In this document: positions 16,847 to 26,866 of the stretch, piece after piece | Layout: every line of letters starts with the position of its first letter | How positions within the stretch are numbered: position 1 is the stretch's first letter | Assembly: GCA_934352055.1 (NCBI GenBank) | Contig: CAKRJY010000013.1 | Coordinates: 1 to 64,000 of the forward strand | Direction: 5' to 3' | From: an uncultured Lachnospiraceae bacterium | GTDB lineage: Bacteria; Bacillota; Clostridia; Lachnospirales; Lachnospiraceae | DNA length: 64,000 nt | Notes under the pieces: generated by a model | Databases searched by the model: none | Seen by the model: the letters and a program-made list of their open reading frames with translations, nothing else | What the model was told of the DNA's origin: nothing | Translations under genes and position numbers: made by a program

Positions 16847-19800
16847 TTGCGTAAACGAATCTGGCGTATGTCAGAAGACAAATTTGACAATAGAAGGCCG
16901 CAGATAGCATTTTCAGAAGAGACCGTAACACTGGTTGGTAAAATAGGAGAGCGATTACAGGGCGAGTTTGGAATGCGCTCAACCAACGAAGTTCCCATAC
17001 GTGGTATTGTATATTCTTCCAATCCATATATACGGATTCCAAAGCCGCAGTTTGATGGCATGGAAGCGACCATACGTTTTGAAGTGCTAGGTCAGGATTA
17101 TCGAGAAGGGGATCACCTTACAGGTTATTTTACAATCGTATGTAACCAGAGGGAGTGTCGCCTTCCTTTTGATGTACAATTTGAGATGGAACATCTTTAC
17201 GCTTCCATCGGAGAGATCGCAACACTTGAAGATTTTGCAACACTTGCACAGGGGCACTGGAGCGAAGCAATGCAGCTGTTTTATGCTGCACCATTTGAAA
17301 AATTCATATCACGTCAGGAAAAAACAGTACAGATGGTCTATACCGGCTATCGAAAAGCTTTGCCAACAGCAGCCAATTTAGAAGAGTTTTTGGTCGCTGT
17401 CGGTGTGAAAGATGCAGTAGATTTTACGGTGCGTGAGCGCAAAGAGGCATTTTATCGTGTGACAGAGAACCGAAAAGAAACGCTTGTGATTGCGAAAAAT
17501 ACATGGGGACATATTGAGATTGCCGTAGAGAGTGACAGCCCGTTTGTTACCGTAGAAAAAGATGTTATTACGACCGATTATTTTTTGGGAAGCACCATGC
17601 TTCTCAATTACTATATACATAAGAATCGCATGCATGCCGGCATCAATCGCGCACGGATTACATTTTCCTGCAAGGGAACCATTCGTGTGATTGAGATTAT
17701 GGCAACGTTTGATTGTGAAGATGAGATGAAGGAATTCCCTTGGAGAAGGGACAAGAAATGTCTTGCGCAGTTGACAGAGACATATAAGAAATATCGTTTT
17801 CGTGAAATTACGACGGGAGCCTGGTGCGACCAGTCAGTGGCACTTTTGGATGAGCTCTTAGAACGTCGTCCTAATAATGCATGGTATATGCTTATGAAAG
17901 CACAGTGCCTCATTGTTAACAAAAAACGTCAGGAAGCACTTTGGATTATTTCTGATATGAAGCGGGAAATCGCAGATAAGTCAAGTGTGTTGTGGGCATA
18001 TCTTTTATATCTTTGTACTTTGATTGAACAGGAAAAATCCTATGTGGATCGCCTGACGAAAGAGATTGAAATGATTTTTAGGGAGCATCCGGAGGATGTG
18101 CGCCTATTCTGGTTTTTATCCTTTTTACGTGAGACGTATATGGAGAATCCATCACGCAAATTAAAAGACATAAACCAGTGGATCAATGCAAATCATGATA
18201 CACCATTTTTATATATCGAAGCATATGCAATGTATGTGCAGGATCCATATTTGTTACATGAATTTACGCCACAGGCAATCAAGGTTTTATATTGGGCAGC
18301 GCACCATGTGACATATACAAAAGATATGGCTATGCAGATTTTTCATGTGCTTGAAAACGTGAAAGATTTTGACGCACATATCTTTGAAATCGCCTGCAAA
18401 GCATACGAAGTAGAAAAGAGTGAGGAAGCGTTTTCGACGATGGTAGCGTACTTGCTTCGAAATCAGATGTATCAGGAAAAGTATTTGCACTGGTATCGAG
18501 AGGCGGTTGTGCTTGATTTACGCCTAAGTGGTCTGTATGAAGCTTATATGCTTTCTATGCCGGATAACAGCACAGAAGAATTGCCACAGATGGTAACGAT
18601 GTATTTCCGTTATAGCTGTAATCTGCCATATCAAAAAAAGGCATTGCTTTATGCCAATATTATTTCAGACCGCAAAAAGATATCGCAGTTATACGAACAA
18701 TATTTACGCAGTATCGAATTGTTTGCGATTGAACAGATGAAGGCAAACCGGATGAATGATAATCTGGCAATCATTTATCAAAATGTGCTGGAAATGGGTG
18801 TGGTGGATGAAGAAATGGCGCACTTGATTTCCGGTATGGTTTTCATGAAAAAACTGGTTTGTCTCTATCCGGATATTACACGAGCTTTTGTGTATCAGGA
18901 GCAGTATGAAATGCCAATTGTGATTCCGGTACAGAACCATCAGGCTTATGTTCCGATTTTGCCGGGGCAGTATCAGCTGATGCTTGAGAAAAAAGATGGT
19001 ACCTTGATTTGCGATCATAAGGCATTTACGCTGCAGCGCTTGATGTATCCGGAGCGATTTATGGAACGCCTGCAACAGCTCTCGCCGTTATCACTGCCAT
19101 TTATTCTTGCAGATTTTGCCGAAAAACAAAGCGCAGATGATTATACCTTAGATGATGTAAAACGGATGCAGGTATTTTTGGAATCATCGGTAGTGGCAGA
19201 GTGTTATAAACAGAGTAAATATAGTGAGTTTATTGGATTTTTGCAGAATCATTGCAGAGAAGAAATGTTAGAAGAACATTTTGCAAAGGATACGGCTGTC
19301 GGACAGTTAGAAACAGCCACAAGAGGCTTTGTGATTTCTCTGTTTATACAGCGTCAGGACTATGCGCGTGCTTATGCACTGATGCAGCAATATTATGGAC
19401 TTCAGGTAGATGAACGTTTGTTACTGCAAATGTGTAATGAGCAGATTTTAGCCACAGAATTTGAAAAGGATGATTTTCTGTTGGCGTTATGCGGATATCT
19501 GCTGCAAAAGAAACAGACATCACCGGCTATGATATCTTATTTGGCACAGAATTATGTTGGACCAAGTGAAGATATGATTGCCCTTTGGCAAAAAGCAAAG
19601 GAACAGCAGATGTCAGTGGTAGATTTGGAAGAAAATATCTTATTCCAGACATTATATGCAGAAAGCCATGTCGAGCAGACACCGGAGATTTATGATTCTT
19701 ATCTTGCCCGAGGCAAGGACCGGATGTTAATAGAGGCTTATCTGAATTATTGGTCGCATGCGTATATGTTATCCCAAGACCAGGTGCCAATGCAGTTGTT

Positions 19801-20383
19801 TGCATATCTGGCATATTATTTTTCAAAAGGTGTTGCGTTAAAAGAAAGTTGTAAGCTGGCGTATATGAAATATCTGTCTACGTTAGATGCACTCGATGAC
19901 AAGGAATATGCAATTCTAGATCAGTTGCTACAATATTATATTTTGCGCAATGTTTACTTTAAATTCTATAAAGATATCGATCATCGGCTGATTATCAAGT
20001 ATCATCTGTATGATAAGCATTTCGTGGAATATCGCGGAAATCCGGGAGAACGGATCACGATTACCTATCAGTTTGATGGGAAAGAAGCGATTACGGAAGA
20101 AATGATTGAGATGTATGAAGGCATTTTTGTGAAACAATTTGTTGTATTCTTTGGGGAGACCATTCACTACGAATTGTATGCGGATGCTGTTTCTGATTTG
20201 CCGGTGAGTGCAGATGATCTGAGCATTTCAAGCGATTTAAAAGATGGAAATCTGGATCGATATGATATGTTAAATGCGATGCAGAATGCGTATCTGTATC
20301 ATGAAGACGGACAGCTGGCTGCTTTGATGAAGCAGTATCAGGGATTGGATTATGTAACAAAGGAACTATTTACTACAGTATAA
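16847..20383 (+). CDS. Very large DUF5717-like protein, first gene of a five-gene operon
   Basis: A protein of about 1178 residues with no signal peptide or clear membrane helix. Two N-terminal beta-sandwich (Ig-like) domains (about residues 18-105 and 210-300) precede a long helical region, TPR-like in places (NNAWYMLMKAQCL, LWIISDMKREI), to about residue 1020, then a C-terminal beta region and short helical tail. I recognise it as resembling the DUF5717 family of Lachnospiraceae. The start is set at TTG 16847, since AGGAAAAGGG lies about 10 nt upstream and LRKRIWRM looks like the family N-terminus; ATG 16868 lacks a binding site. It is probably a scaffold; function unknown. Confidence 0.75.
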   Translation: MRKRIWRMSEDKFDNRRPQIAFSEETVTLVGKIGERLQGEFGMRSTNEVPIRGIVYSSNPYIRIPKPQFDGMEATIRFEVLGQDYREGDHLTGYFTIVCNQRECRLPFDVQFEMEHLYASIGEIATLEDFATLAQGHWSEAMQLFYAAPFEKFISRQEKTVQMVYTGYRKALPTAANLEEFLVAVGVKDAVDFTVRERKEAFYRVTENRKETLVIAKNTWGHIEIAVESDSPFVTVEKDVITTDYFLGSTMLLNYYIHKNRMHAGINRARITFSCKGTIRVIEIMATFDCEDEMKEFPWRRDKKCLAQLTETYKKYRFREITTGAWCDQSVALLDELLERRPNNAWYMLMKAQCLIVNKKRQEALWIISDMKREIADKSSVLWAYLLYLCTLIEQEKSYVDRLTKEIEMIFREHPEDVRLFWFLSFLRETYMENPSRKLKDINQWINANHDTPFLYIEAYAMYVQDPYLLHEFTPQAIKVLYWAAHHVTYTKDMAMQIFHVLENVKDFDAHIFEIACKAYEVEKSEEAFSTMVAYLLRNQMYQEKYLHWYREAVVLDLRLSGLYEAYMLSMPDNSTEELPQMVTMYFRYSCNLPYQKKALLYANIISDRKKISQLYEQYLRSIELFAIEQMKANRMNDNLAIIYQNVLEMGVVDEEMAHLISGMVFMKKLVCLYPDITRAFVYQEQYEMPIVIPVQNHQAYVPILPGQYQLMLEKKDGTLICDHKAFTLQRLMYPERFMERLQQLSPLSLPFILADFAEKQSADDYTLDDVKRMQVFLESSVVAECYKQSKYSEFIGFLQNHCREEMLEEHFAKDTAVGQLETATRGFVISLFIQRQDYARAYALMQQYYGLQVDERLLLQMCNEQILATEFEKDDFLLALCGYLLQKKQTSPAMISYLAQNYVGPSEDMIALWQKAKEQQMSVVDLEENILFQTLYAESHVEQTPEIYDSYLARGKDRMLIEAYLNYWSHAYMLSQDQVPMQLFAYLAYYFSKGVALKESCKLAYMKYLSTLDALDDKEYAILDQLLQYYILRNVYFKFYKDIDHRLIIKYHLYDKHFVEYRGNPGERITITYQFDGKEAITEEMIEMYEGIFVKQFVVFFGETIHYELYADAVSDLPVSADDLSISSDLKDGNLDRYDMLNAMQNAYLYHEDGQLAALMKQYQGLDYVTKELFTTV

Positions 20384-20392
20384 GAGGCGACT

Positions 20393-21631
20393 ATGGAACA
20401 GCAGAAAGCGGGACTGTATCTTGGTATTGATATCAGTGATAAATATACCATGCTCAGTATTTACCAACAGCATATGACGGAGCCGCAGACAATCAGTACC
20501 ATCATGGGAAGCGAGAGCTACCAGATACCGATGGTGTTGGCGAAGAAAAAAGGTGTGGGTCAGTGGTTCTTTGGACATGATGCCAAAATGCGCATCAAAG
20601 CAGGGGAAGCGCTGGGTGTAGACAATCTTTTGGCGAAGGCAGCGGCAAAAGAAGAGATTTTTTTGGAACATGAAAAATATGATGCAGCCGATTTGTTGAC
20701 GATTTATCTCAAGCGTGTTTTTTCATTGGCTGGCAGTGTGCATGCCACGATGCCTTTGGCACGAATGACAATTTGTGTGGATCGCGTGAGTGTTTCTTAT
20801 ATGGAATTGTTTTCTGCTGTGATGGTAAAGCTTGGCTTTGAGCCGGAAAAGCTTTTGCTTGTAGATCGACGGGAGAGCTTTTATTATTATGCGCTGAGCC
20901 AGCAGCCGGAGACTTTTTTACACGATGTTGTACTTTTTGATTATACGGAATCAGACATGATGTCTTGTTGTCTGCATCGCAATCTGCACACAACGCCGCA
21001 GGTCATTACCTTAGATCAAAAAAATAATGGTAAGCTACTGGATCAAAAGGATGAACAATTTAAACATATTGCAGAACAAATCATGGCGGGACAGGTTGTG
21101 TCTTCCGTTTATTTGATCGGAGATGGATTTGACGGTGATTGGATGAAAATATCGCTGCAATACCTCTGCCATACCAGAAAGGTATTTCTGGGTAAAAATC
21201 TGTATTCTAAGGGTGCCTGCTATGCAGGATTTATCAAGGATGAGACAAGAGACTGGCCATTTGTATATATTGGGGACAACGAATTAAAGCTGAATCTGTA
21301 TTTAAAGGTGTTAGTGCGGAATGAAATGCAGTTTTTCACATTGATTACAGCAGGCGAAAGCTGGTTTGACGCAGTTGGTGAATGTGAGGTTATTTTGGAT
21401 GGTACGCCGGAAATTGAAGTGTGGATCCAAAGACCGGAGAGCCGGGAAGCGCATGTGGAATTGCTGGAGCTGACAGATATGGTAGAGCGGGAACGCCGTA
21501 CAACAAGATTGCGTATCACTGCGGTACCGGAATCTGACTGTAAAGTGAAAATTACCATTCGCGATCTTGGATTTGGTGAGATTGCACCGTCATCAAACCG
21601 GACATGGGAACATACAATCTGCCTGGAGTAA
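20393..21631 (+). CDS. Hsp70/actin-fold (ASKHA) protein, DUF5716-like
   Basis: A 412-residue protein with the layout of a shortened Hsp70. Phosphate-1-like GIDISDKYTMLS lies at residues 11-22, a phosphate-2-like strand VVLFDYTESD at 179-188, and an adenosine-motif-like VYLIGDGFDGDW at 239-250. Residues about 295-412 form a beta-rich domain where Hsp70 has its substrate-binding domain; no helical lid is present. The motifs deviate from DxGT(T/S), so ATP binding is possible and hydrolysis doubtful. It starts 9 nt after the giant gene, with GAGGCG as ribosome binding site. I believe this is the DUF5716 family; the name needs checking. Confidence 0.7.
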   Translation: MEQQKAGLYLGIDISDKYTMLSIYQQHMTEPQTISTIMGSESYQIPMVLAKKKGVGQWFFGHDAKMRIKAGEALGVDNLLAKAAAKEEIFLEHEKYDAADLLTIYLKRVFSLAGSVHATMPLARMTICVDRVSVSYMELFSAVMVKLGFEPEKLLLVDRRESFYYYALSQQPETFLHDVVLFDYTESDMMSCCLHRNLHTTPQVITLDQKNNGKLLDQKDEQFKHIAEQIMAGQVVSSVYLIGDGFDGDWMKISLQYLCHTRKVFLGKNLYSKGACYAGFIKDETRDWPFVYIGDNELKLNLYLKVLVRNEMQFFTLITAGESWFDAVGECEVILDGTPEIEVWIQRPESREAHVELLELTDMVERERRTTRLRITAVPESDCKVKITIRDLGFGEIAPSSNRTWEHTICLE

Positions 21632-21643
21632 GGAGAAAATGAG

Positions 21644-22468
21644 ATGGGTGAATTAATCTTATGTAAACAATCCATAGCGGCAAATCCATATTTTATTGAG
21701 GATGGCGCACTCAATATCTATTCTCTGGAAGAACTGAGTTATTATATTGCACACAATGTGTATCTTTTGAATACAGAGTTTGCGTCGAAAGAGCTGTGCC
21801 GCTGGATTGGCGGAGAGCTTGGGGCGCGTGATTTAGAGAAACAGTTATTGGATACGATTTCACAGCAGGCGCCGCTTCATATTTTTATCGGGCAGATCCT
21901 GACCTATAATGGCTATCTGACCAGCGTGGAAATTCGAGATGTCTTGCAGGCAATTGCGTCTTTTGAAAATAAAAGTCCGACGGAATGCCAGAAAATGCGC
22001 GCAGACCGTTTGATGGAAAAAGATAAGATTGTGGATGCTATTTTTGAATATGAAAAAATGCTCGATGACCCGGCAGTGACACATGGTGCAACTGTTTTTG
22101 AGGGTGATGTCTGGCATAATCTGGGCGTGGCATATGGGAGGCTGTTCTTTTTTGGAGAGGCATCACTCTGTTTTGAAGAGGCATACAAGCGCAATCATAA
22201 AGTACAGTCACTTCGCTCTATGCTGGCAGCACTTCGCTGTAACAAGGACGAAACACATTTTAAGGAGCTGGTTGATACATATTTTATTCCACAGGACATG
22301 GTGGATGAAATATGCGAAGAAGTCACGATGCTAAGTGCCAAAGAGCAAATCCATGATTTCGATGAAAAGATTCAGCAGGCATTGCAGCAGGACGAAGATA
22401 GAGAAAATGTAATCGGTCCGATCTTAGATCAATGGAAAGTAGATTACAATCATTTGTGTCGTATTTAA
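21644..22468 (+). CDS. TPR-like helical protein of the five-gene operon
   Basis: A 274-residue soluble, mostly helical protein. The middle (about 120-195) reads as two or three TPR-like hairpins: RLMEKDKIVDAIFEYEKML, then VWHNLGVAYGRLFFFGEAS and LCFEEAYKRN. The last 70 residues are acidic and helical. No catalytic motif is visible. AAGGAG lies 9 nt before the ATG and the gene follows the ASKHA gene by 12 nt. TPR-like proteins commonly bridge partners, consistent with a complex of the operon's products. Function unknown. Confidence 0.7.
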   Translation: MGELILCKQSIAANPYFIEDGALNIYSLEELSYYIAHNVYLLNTEFASKELCRWIGGELGARDLEKQLLDTISQQAPLHIFIGQILTYNGYLTSVEIRDVLQAIASFENKSPTECQKMRADRLMEKDKIVDAIFEYEKMLDDPAVTHGATVFEGDVWHNLGVAYGRLFFFGEASLCFEEAYKRNHKVQSLRSMLAALRCNKDETHFKELVDTYFIPQDMVDEICEEVTMLSAKEQIHDFDEKIQQALQQDEDRENVIGPILDQWKVDYNHLCRI

Positions 22469-22495
22469 TAAAGCGATATCGTTTGGGAGAAACGG

Positions 22496-23674
22496 ATGCT
22501 ATTTTTTGGAAAGAAACGTAAAAAAGAACAGGAGATTGACGAGGCATTTGCAAAGGTCTATCAGGAGATAGAGACGATAGACAATTGGAACGATCCAAAA
22601 AAGTTAGAACACTATATTTTGGATTCGTGTGAACAGATTATTGCACTGACCAAGGAAATCGAGGGAGAAAAAACAGAATATCGTATTGTAACATCCTATC
22701 TGACCGACATACAGACAATTGAAGGTCTGCCGGAGGAGATGCGCCAATCCATCCGTGAAGCTGCGACAAATATTGAACAGTTGAATGCAGCGCGCCAGGC
22801 GTACGAAAAGGCATCCTATCAAATATCAGAAGAACAGTTTATGTTGATGGAGCAGGAAGAGGATGATATTCCACAGACCATTCACCGCATGCTGGATAAC
22901 GAACGCTATCAGGATAAGGTGCGCAGAGACAAAAATATTTTAGAGGCGCAAAAGAATCAGTGGGAGATTGAAAGGGAAGCCATTACCGGTGAACGTAAAA
23001 TCCTAAAAAGAGCTTCGGTGTTATTGTTTCTATTGTATGCAACACTGCTCATTCTTTTATTTGTGTTGCAATTTATGGCAAAAATGGATTTGACGGTTGC
23101 TTTTTTGGTACTGTTTTTTGTGGGTGCCCTTGGTGGTGCAATTATTTATTTTCGCAGTCTGTATTTGCAAAAACAGATGCGCCAGGCAACGCGGAATGAA
23201 AATCAGGCAATTAGTCTATTGAATGTAGTGTGCATGAAATATGTCAATGTGACAAAAGCCGTGGAATATACAAAAGATAAATTTGGCATACACAATTCGA
23301 CAGAGTTAAATTATGTATGGGAACAATATACAAGTGCAGTCAGAGAAAAAGAAAAGTTTTTGCGCAACAATGATGATTTGGAATATTTTAATGGCCGGCT
23401 GATACGATTGCTGCAGCGTATAGATTTGTATGACCGTAAAATCTGGCTTACACAGACAAAAGCATTGATTGACGATCAGGAAATGGTGGAAATCAAACAT
23501 AATCTTGTGAAGCGCAGACAAAAAATCAGAGCACATATGGAAGAAAACCGTAAGATTGTGCAAAGCGAGAGAAATGAAATTGACCGTTTGATGACAGAAC
23601 ATGAACATTATGTGCCGGAAATTATAGAGATTATATCATCGGTAGATAAGTTGTGTGGTCTGGATGAGAAGTAA
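22496..23674 (+). CDS. Coiled-coil membrane protein of the five-gene operon
   Basis: A 392-residue protein with a basic N-terminus (GKKRKKEQE), a long helical segment, two adjacent hydrophobic helices (about 174-193 and 201-222, with LLYATLLILLFVLQF and FLVLFFVGALGGAIIYF), and a second long charged helical region to the end. A central membrane hairpin would put both coiled-coil arms in the cytosol. It is the only clear membrane anchor in the operon, so it may tether the soluble partners. GGGAG precedes the ATG. No named family recognised. Confidence 0.68.
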   Translation: MLFFGKKRKKEQEIDEAFAKVYQEIETIDNWNDPKKLEHYILDSCEQIIALTKEIEGEKTEYRIVTSYLTDIQTIEGLPEEMRQSIREAATNIEQLNAARQAYEKASYQISEEQFMLMEQEEDDIPQTIHRMLDNERYQDKVRRDKNILEAQKNQWEIEREAITGERKILKRASVLLFLLYATLLILLFVLQFMAKMDLTVAFLVLFFVGALGGAIIYFRSLYLQKQMRQATRNENQAISLLNVVCMKYVNVTKAVEYTKDKFGIHNSTELNYVWEQYTSAVREKEKFLRNNDDLEYFNGRLIRLLQRIDLYDRKIWLTQTKALIDDQEMVEIKHNLVKRRQKIRAHMEENRKIVQSERNEIDRLMTEHEHYVPEIIEIISSVDKLCGLDEK

Positions 23675-23707
23675 AAGATTTGTTAGGTGTTTGAAAGGAG
23701 CGGAAAG

Positions 23708-25942
23708 ATGGAAGTTATTCATCTGAAAGCAGGGGAGAAGGTTGCAAAAAGAAAAGATAAGGTGAGTGCCTGGTATATTGTGCAGGAGGGAACCGTAACA
23801 CTTTGTCATGAGTTTGAGGAAACTACGTTAGGACCAAACTCTATTATAGGTATTTTAGAACAGGATTGGTTTATCTGCGATTATGAAGCAAACAGTGATG
23901 TTACACTGTATGTTTTTCCATGTGAGGGTGTCAATGATTTGAAGCAGTTTTTGACAGCAGAACCGAAAATGCGCAAAATCTTTTTACGCAGTGCATTATT
24001 GCAGAGACACCAGATGTTCTGTGCTTATGCAGATATGTATCATAAGATACGCCAGTTTTTAACATCGGCAGATCATATGTATGAAGAATATATTTACCTT
24101 TGTGCCCGCAATAAAGTGGAAGCAATGCCTTCTTTGGATGTGGAGAGTATTGTACCGCTTGAAATGCAGCATAAAGCAGAAAACTGGGAAATCAACAGCA
24201 GTAACAGTCTGATTCGGGGAAAATTGGATGCTTACCTGAAGTTGATGGAAACGGATGAAGACCTGTGTATCGGAGCTATTATGGAGGCATCCGCACAGAT
24301 GCATCGTATCGCACGTGGTATCCGCGAAATGTCTGTTTTCTTGCGAAATAATAGAGATGCCTTAGTCAGCGAAATACGAAACGATTTATTTCATGCATCA
24401 TTGGAACTGCAAAGTGCAGTCAAAGCACAGGGGGCAGACGATGGTGAAATCAAAAAGTTAATAGAGGAACAACTCCTTTGTGCAGAGCATTTAGGAATAT
24501 ATGCAGAGGAACTGTTAGAAACCTGCAAGAAAGAATACGCGTCAAATACAGAAAAGAAGAGCGCAAAAGAGCAGGTATGTCAGACGGACTTAGAGTATAT
24601 TTTACAATATGCAGGCTATGAAAATGAAAAGTTTGAGACGATGCGGGATCTTTTTGTATCCTACGAAAAAGTAAAGGATGCGGACAACAAAGATGAAGAT
24701 GCTTATCGTCTGCGCAAACAAGTCGGAAAAGTCTTCTATGAACTGTACTGGGATTGCTTTATGCAGGCAATGGAACATAAAAAGAAAATCACACCGGTGA
24801 TGGAGATGTTTTTCAATTTTGCTTATATCGACCAGAGCTATCTGGGAGAGGATAAGACAAGTGAACTCTATCAATTATCAGCGCATTTGGATATGTGTTC
24901 TTCTGAGCATGTCTTTACGATTTTCTCATGGCTGCAAGCTGTTTATGAAGGAAAAAAAGAACCGTCAAAGAACGAATTTGACATGGATTATACCGCATAT
25001 CTGACGGATGGATTGCGCAGAGGTGAATGGACCAAAGATGAAATCGAGCGCATGAAAATGGATCAGAAAGCAAAAGCCAAGTATGAGCTTGAAAATATGT
25101 TTGTTTCGGTCAATCGTGTGACATATGGTAATATTACGATGTTTTCACCGTTGTTGACGGAGAAGGATTTGTTTAACAGTTTAGACAAGATGCTCGTTAC
25201 AGCAGACCGTTTAGAGGATGCCTTTAACGCTGTGCGTAAAGTGGATTATTCGTTGTTCTATCGCCCGATGTTTCCACAACAAACTACGGGAGATTTGTTG
25301 AAGAACGAAATGATCATGAAAGAAATTTTGCCGGATGTTATTTTGATGCCAAATGCGGGAACGCGTGCGATGATGTGGCAGGAAACGGCAAGCGTGCGAA
25401 ACGATACACCTGCGCGTTTTATGGTTCCGATTTTTACGGCGGTCGATCTTCAGGAAGCTATTTTGGAAAATTGCGGAAGATATCGCTGGGAAATGTGTAG
25501 AAAGATTCAGGGTGTACGTTGGAATGATTTACGTGAACATTCCCTGACGAGCGATTATTATGATTATCTGCAATTCTACCGTAAAAACAGAGAATTGTCT
25601 CCGGAGACGAAGGATCAGATTAAGGGTGCTCTGTCGCGTGCAAAAAACAATTTCCGGGAAGTTTTTGTCAAAGATTATCAGAACTGGATTAAGTACGAAG
25701 CGAAAGGTGGTTTCCGCCTCAATCGTTATGTACGTCAAATTATGTTTACCTATTGCCCGTTTGCGAAACTGTATCGCTCAGATTTGCGAGGCAATCCAAT
25801 GTTTGCGGATTCCATTTCAAAGTTTGAGACAAACAATGCGAGAAGTTACAAACGCTTACAGGGATTATATGAAAAATACAAACGTGAGGGTGGTGAGATG
25901 ACACCGGAATTACGTGAAAATTTGAATTTCTATCAGATGTAA
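23708..25942 (+). CDS. Large protein with an N-terminal degenerate cNMP-binding (CRP-like) fold
   Basis: About 744 residues. Residues 1-95 look like a cyclic-nucleotide-binding beta-roll (LKAGEKVAKRKDKVSAWYIV, then EGTVTLC, LGPNSIIG). The phosphate-binding cassette is not conserved: where CRP has GE-L plus Arg, this has GILEQDWFICDYEANSD without the Arg, so cAMP binding is doubtful. The remaining 650 residues are helical, highly charged and without recognised motifs. The ATG at 23708 has AAAGGAG at good spacing; ATG 23687 has none. It ends the operon 67 nt before the convergent cotJC. Confidence 0.7.
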   Translation: MEVIHLKAGEKVAKRKDKVSAWYIVQEGTVTLCHEFEETTLGPNSIIGILEQDWFICDYEANSDVTLYVFPCEGVNDLKQFLTAEPKMRKIFLRSALLQRHQMFCAYADMYHKIRQFLTSADHMYEEYIYLCARNKVEAMPSLDVESIVPLEMQHKAENWEINSSNSLIRGKLDAYLKLMETDEDLCIGAIMEASAQMHRIARGIREMSVFLRNNRDALVSEIRNDLFHASLELQSAVKAQGADDGEIKKLIEEQLLCAEHLGIYAEELLETCKKEYASNTEKKSAKEQVCQTDLEYILQYAGYENEKFETMRDLFVSYEKVKDADNKDEDAYRLRKQVGKVFYELYWDCFMQAMEHKKKITPVMEMFFNFAYIDQSYLGEDKTSELYQLSAHLDMCSSEHVFTIFSWLQAVYEGKKEPSKNEFDMDYTAYLTDGLRRGEWTKDEIERMKMDQKAKAKYELENMFVSVNRVTYGNITMFSPLLTEKDLFNSLDKMLVTADRLEDAFNAVRKVDYSLFYRPMFPQQTTGDLLKNEMIMKEILPDVILMPNAGTRAMMWQETASVRNDTPARFMVPIFTAVDLQEAILENCGRYRWEMCRKIQGVRWNDLREHSLTSDYYDYLQFYRKNRELSPETKDQIKGALSRAKNNFREVFVKDYQNWIKYEAKGGFRLNRYVRQIMFTYCPFAKLYRSDLRGNPMFADSISKFETNNARSYKRLQGLYEKYKREGGEMTPELRENLNFYQM

Positions 25943-26009
25943 AAAAGAATTGCGAAAAACCATCCCAGGGAGGCGGCAATATGCAGCCTCCACAGGGAAC
26001 ACAAACAAA

Positions 26010-26606
26010 TTAAGCATCATAGGAAGGATTAAACATATAATAGTTTTTGGCATCCAATCGGTCGCAGACGATGCGCATCGCTTCACCAAAGCGCTGGAAG
26101 TGTACAATTTCTCTGGCGCGGAGGAAGCGAATCGGATCAACGATATCAGGATCCTTTACCATACGAAGAATATTGTCATAGGTGGTGCGGGCTTTTTGCT
26201 CCGCCGCCATATCTTCGTATAAATCGGTAATGGTATCTCCGGTAGATTGGAACGTATCAGCGGAAAATGGAGTACCGGATGCGGCCTGGGGATAGACACC
26301 TAAAGTGTGATCGACAAAGTATTTGTCGTAACCACCGGCTTTGATTTCCTCTGGTGAAAGACCATCGGTTAATTGATACACGATGGTAGAAACCATTTCC
26401 AAATGACCAAGCTCCTCAACTGCGATATCGGTTAATAAGCCGGCAACTTCACGATATGGCATGGTATAACGTTGTGAAAGGTAGCGCAGTGATGCACCGA
26501 GTTCACCGTCGGGACCACCATACTGGCTGATAATAATAGATGCTGCCTCTGGGTTCGTCTGTTTGATGTTGATGGGATATTGTAATCTCTTTTCGTAATG
26601 GAACAT
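26010..26606 (-). CDS. cotJC: Spore coat protein CotJC, manganese-catalase family
   Basis: A 198-residue ferritin-like protein of the manganese catalase family. It has the family opening HYEKRLQYPINI, metal-ligand helices with VEELGHLEMV, and the later EIVHFQRFGEA. In Bacillus CotJC is an inner-coat component made in the mother cell. The ATG at 26606 has AGAGGTG upstream and overlaps the cotJB stop by one base; the ATG at 26654 lies within cotJB. Catalase activity is possible but not shown by the sequence alone. Confidence 0.92.
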   Translation of the reverse strand: MFHYEKRLQYPINIKQTNPEAASIIISQYGGPDGELGASLRYLSQRYTMPYREVAGLLTDIAVEELGHLEMVSTIVYQLTDGLSPEEIKAGGYDKYFVDHTLGVYPQAASGTPFSADTFQSTGDTITDLYEDMAAEQKARTTYDNILRMVKDPDIVDPIRFLRAREIVHFQRFGEAMRIVCDRLDAKNYYMFNPSYDA

Positions 26607-26866
26607 TAATTCGCACCTCTTTCCCATGGATTTTTTGAAACGCCCCAGGTCCACATGTTTTCTGGAGTTGCTGTTGAAAGTGTTAATGGTTCATAAGCTT
26701 TTGCATATTCCTGTAAGGCATTTTGGTAAAGCGTCTGATAATGGTTATAATGATCCATGGCTACTTCATCAAAAGGATGTGTATCGAGATATTCTGTCAG
26801 ATCGACAAGCATGATGCTTACCATGTCAATCCAGCAAAGTAATTGATCCTGGTTTCGATTTTGCAT
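26606..26866 (-). CDS. cotJB: Spore coat protein CotJB
   Basis: An 86-residue protein matching CotJB in length and motifs: a helical N-terminal half (CWIDMVSIMLVDLTEYLDTH) with HPFDEVAMDHY, and a C-terminal PENMWTWGVSKNPWERGAN block. It overlaps cotJA and cotJC by one base each (TAATG junctions), so all three are translationally coupled. It is needed with CotJA and CotJC for coat assembly in Bacillus. Confidence 0.92.
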   Translation of the reverse strand: MQNRNQDQLLCWIDMVSIMLVDLTEYLDTHPFDEVAMDHYNHYQTLYQNALQEYAKAYEPLTLSTATPENMWTWGVSKNPWERGAN

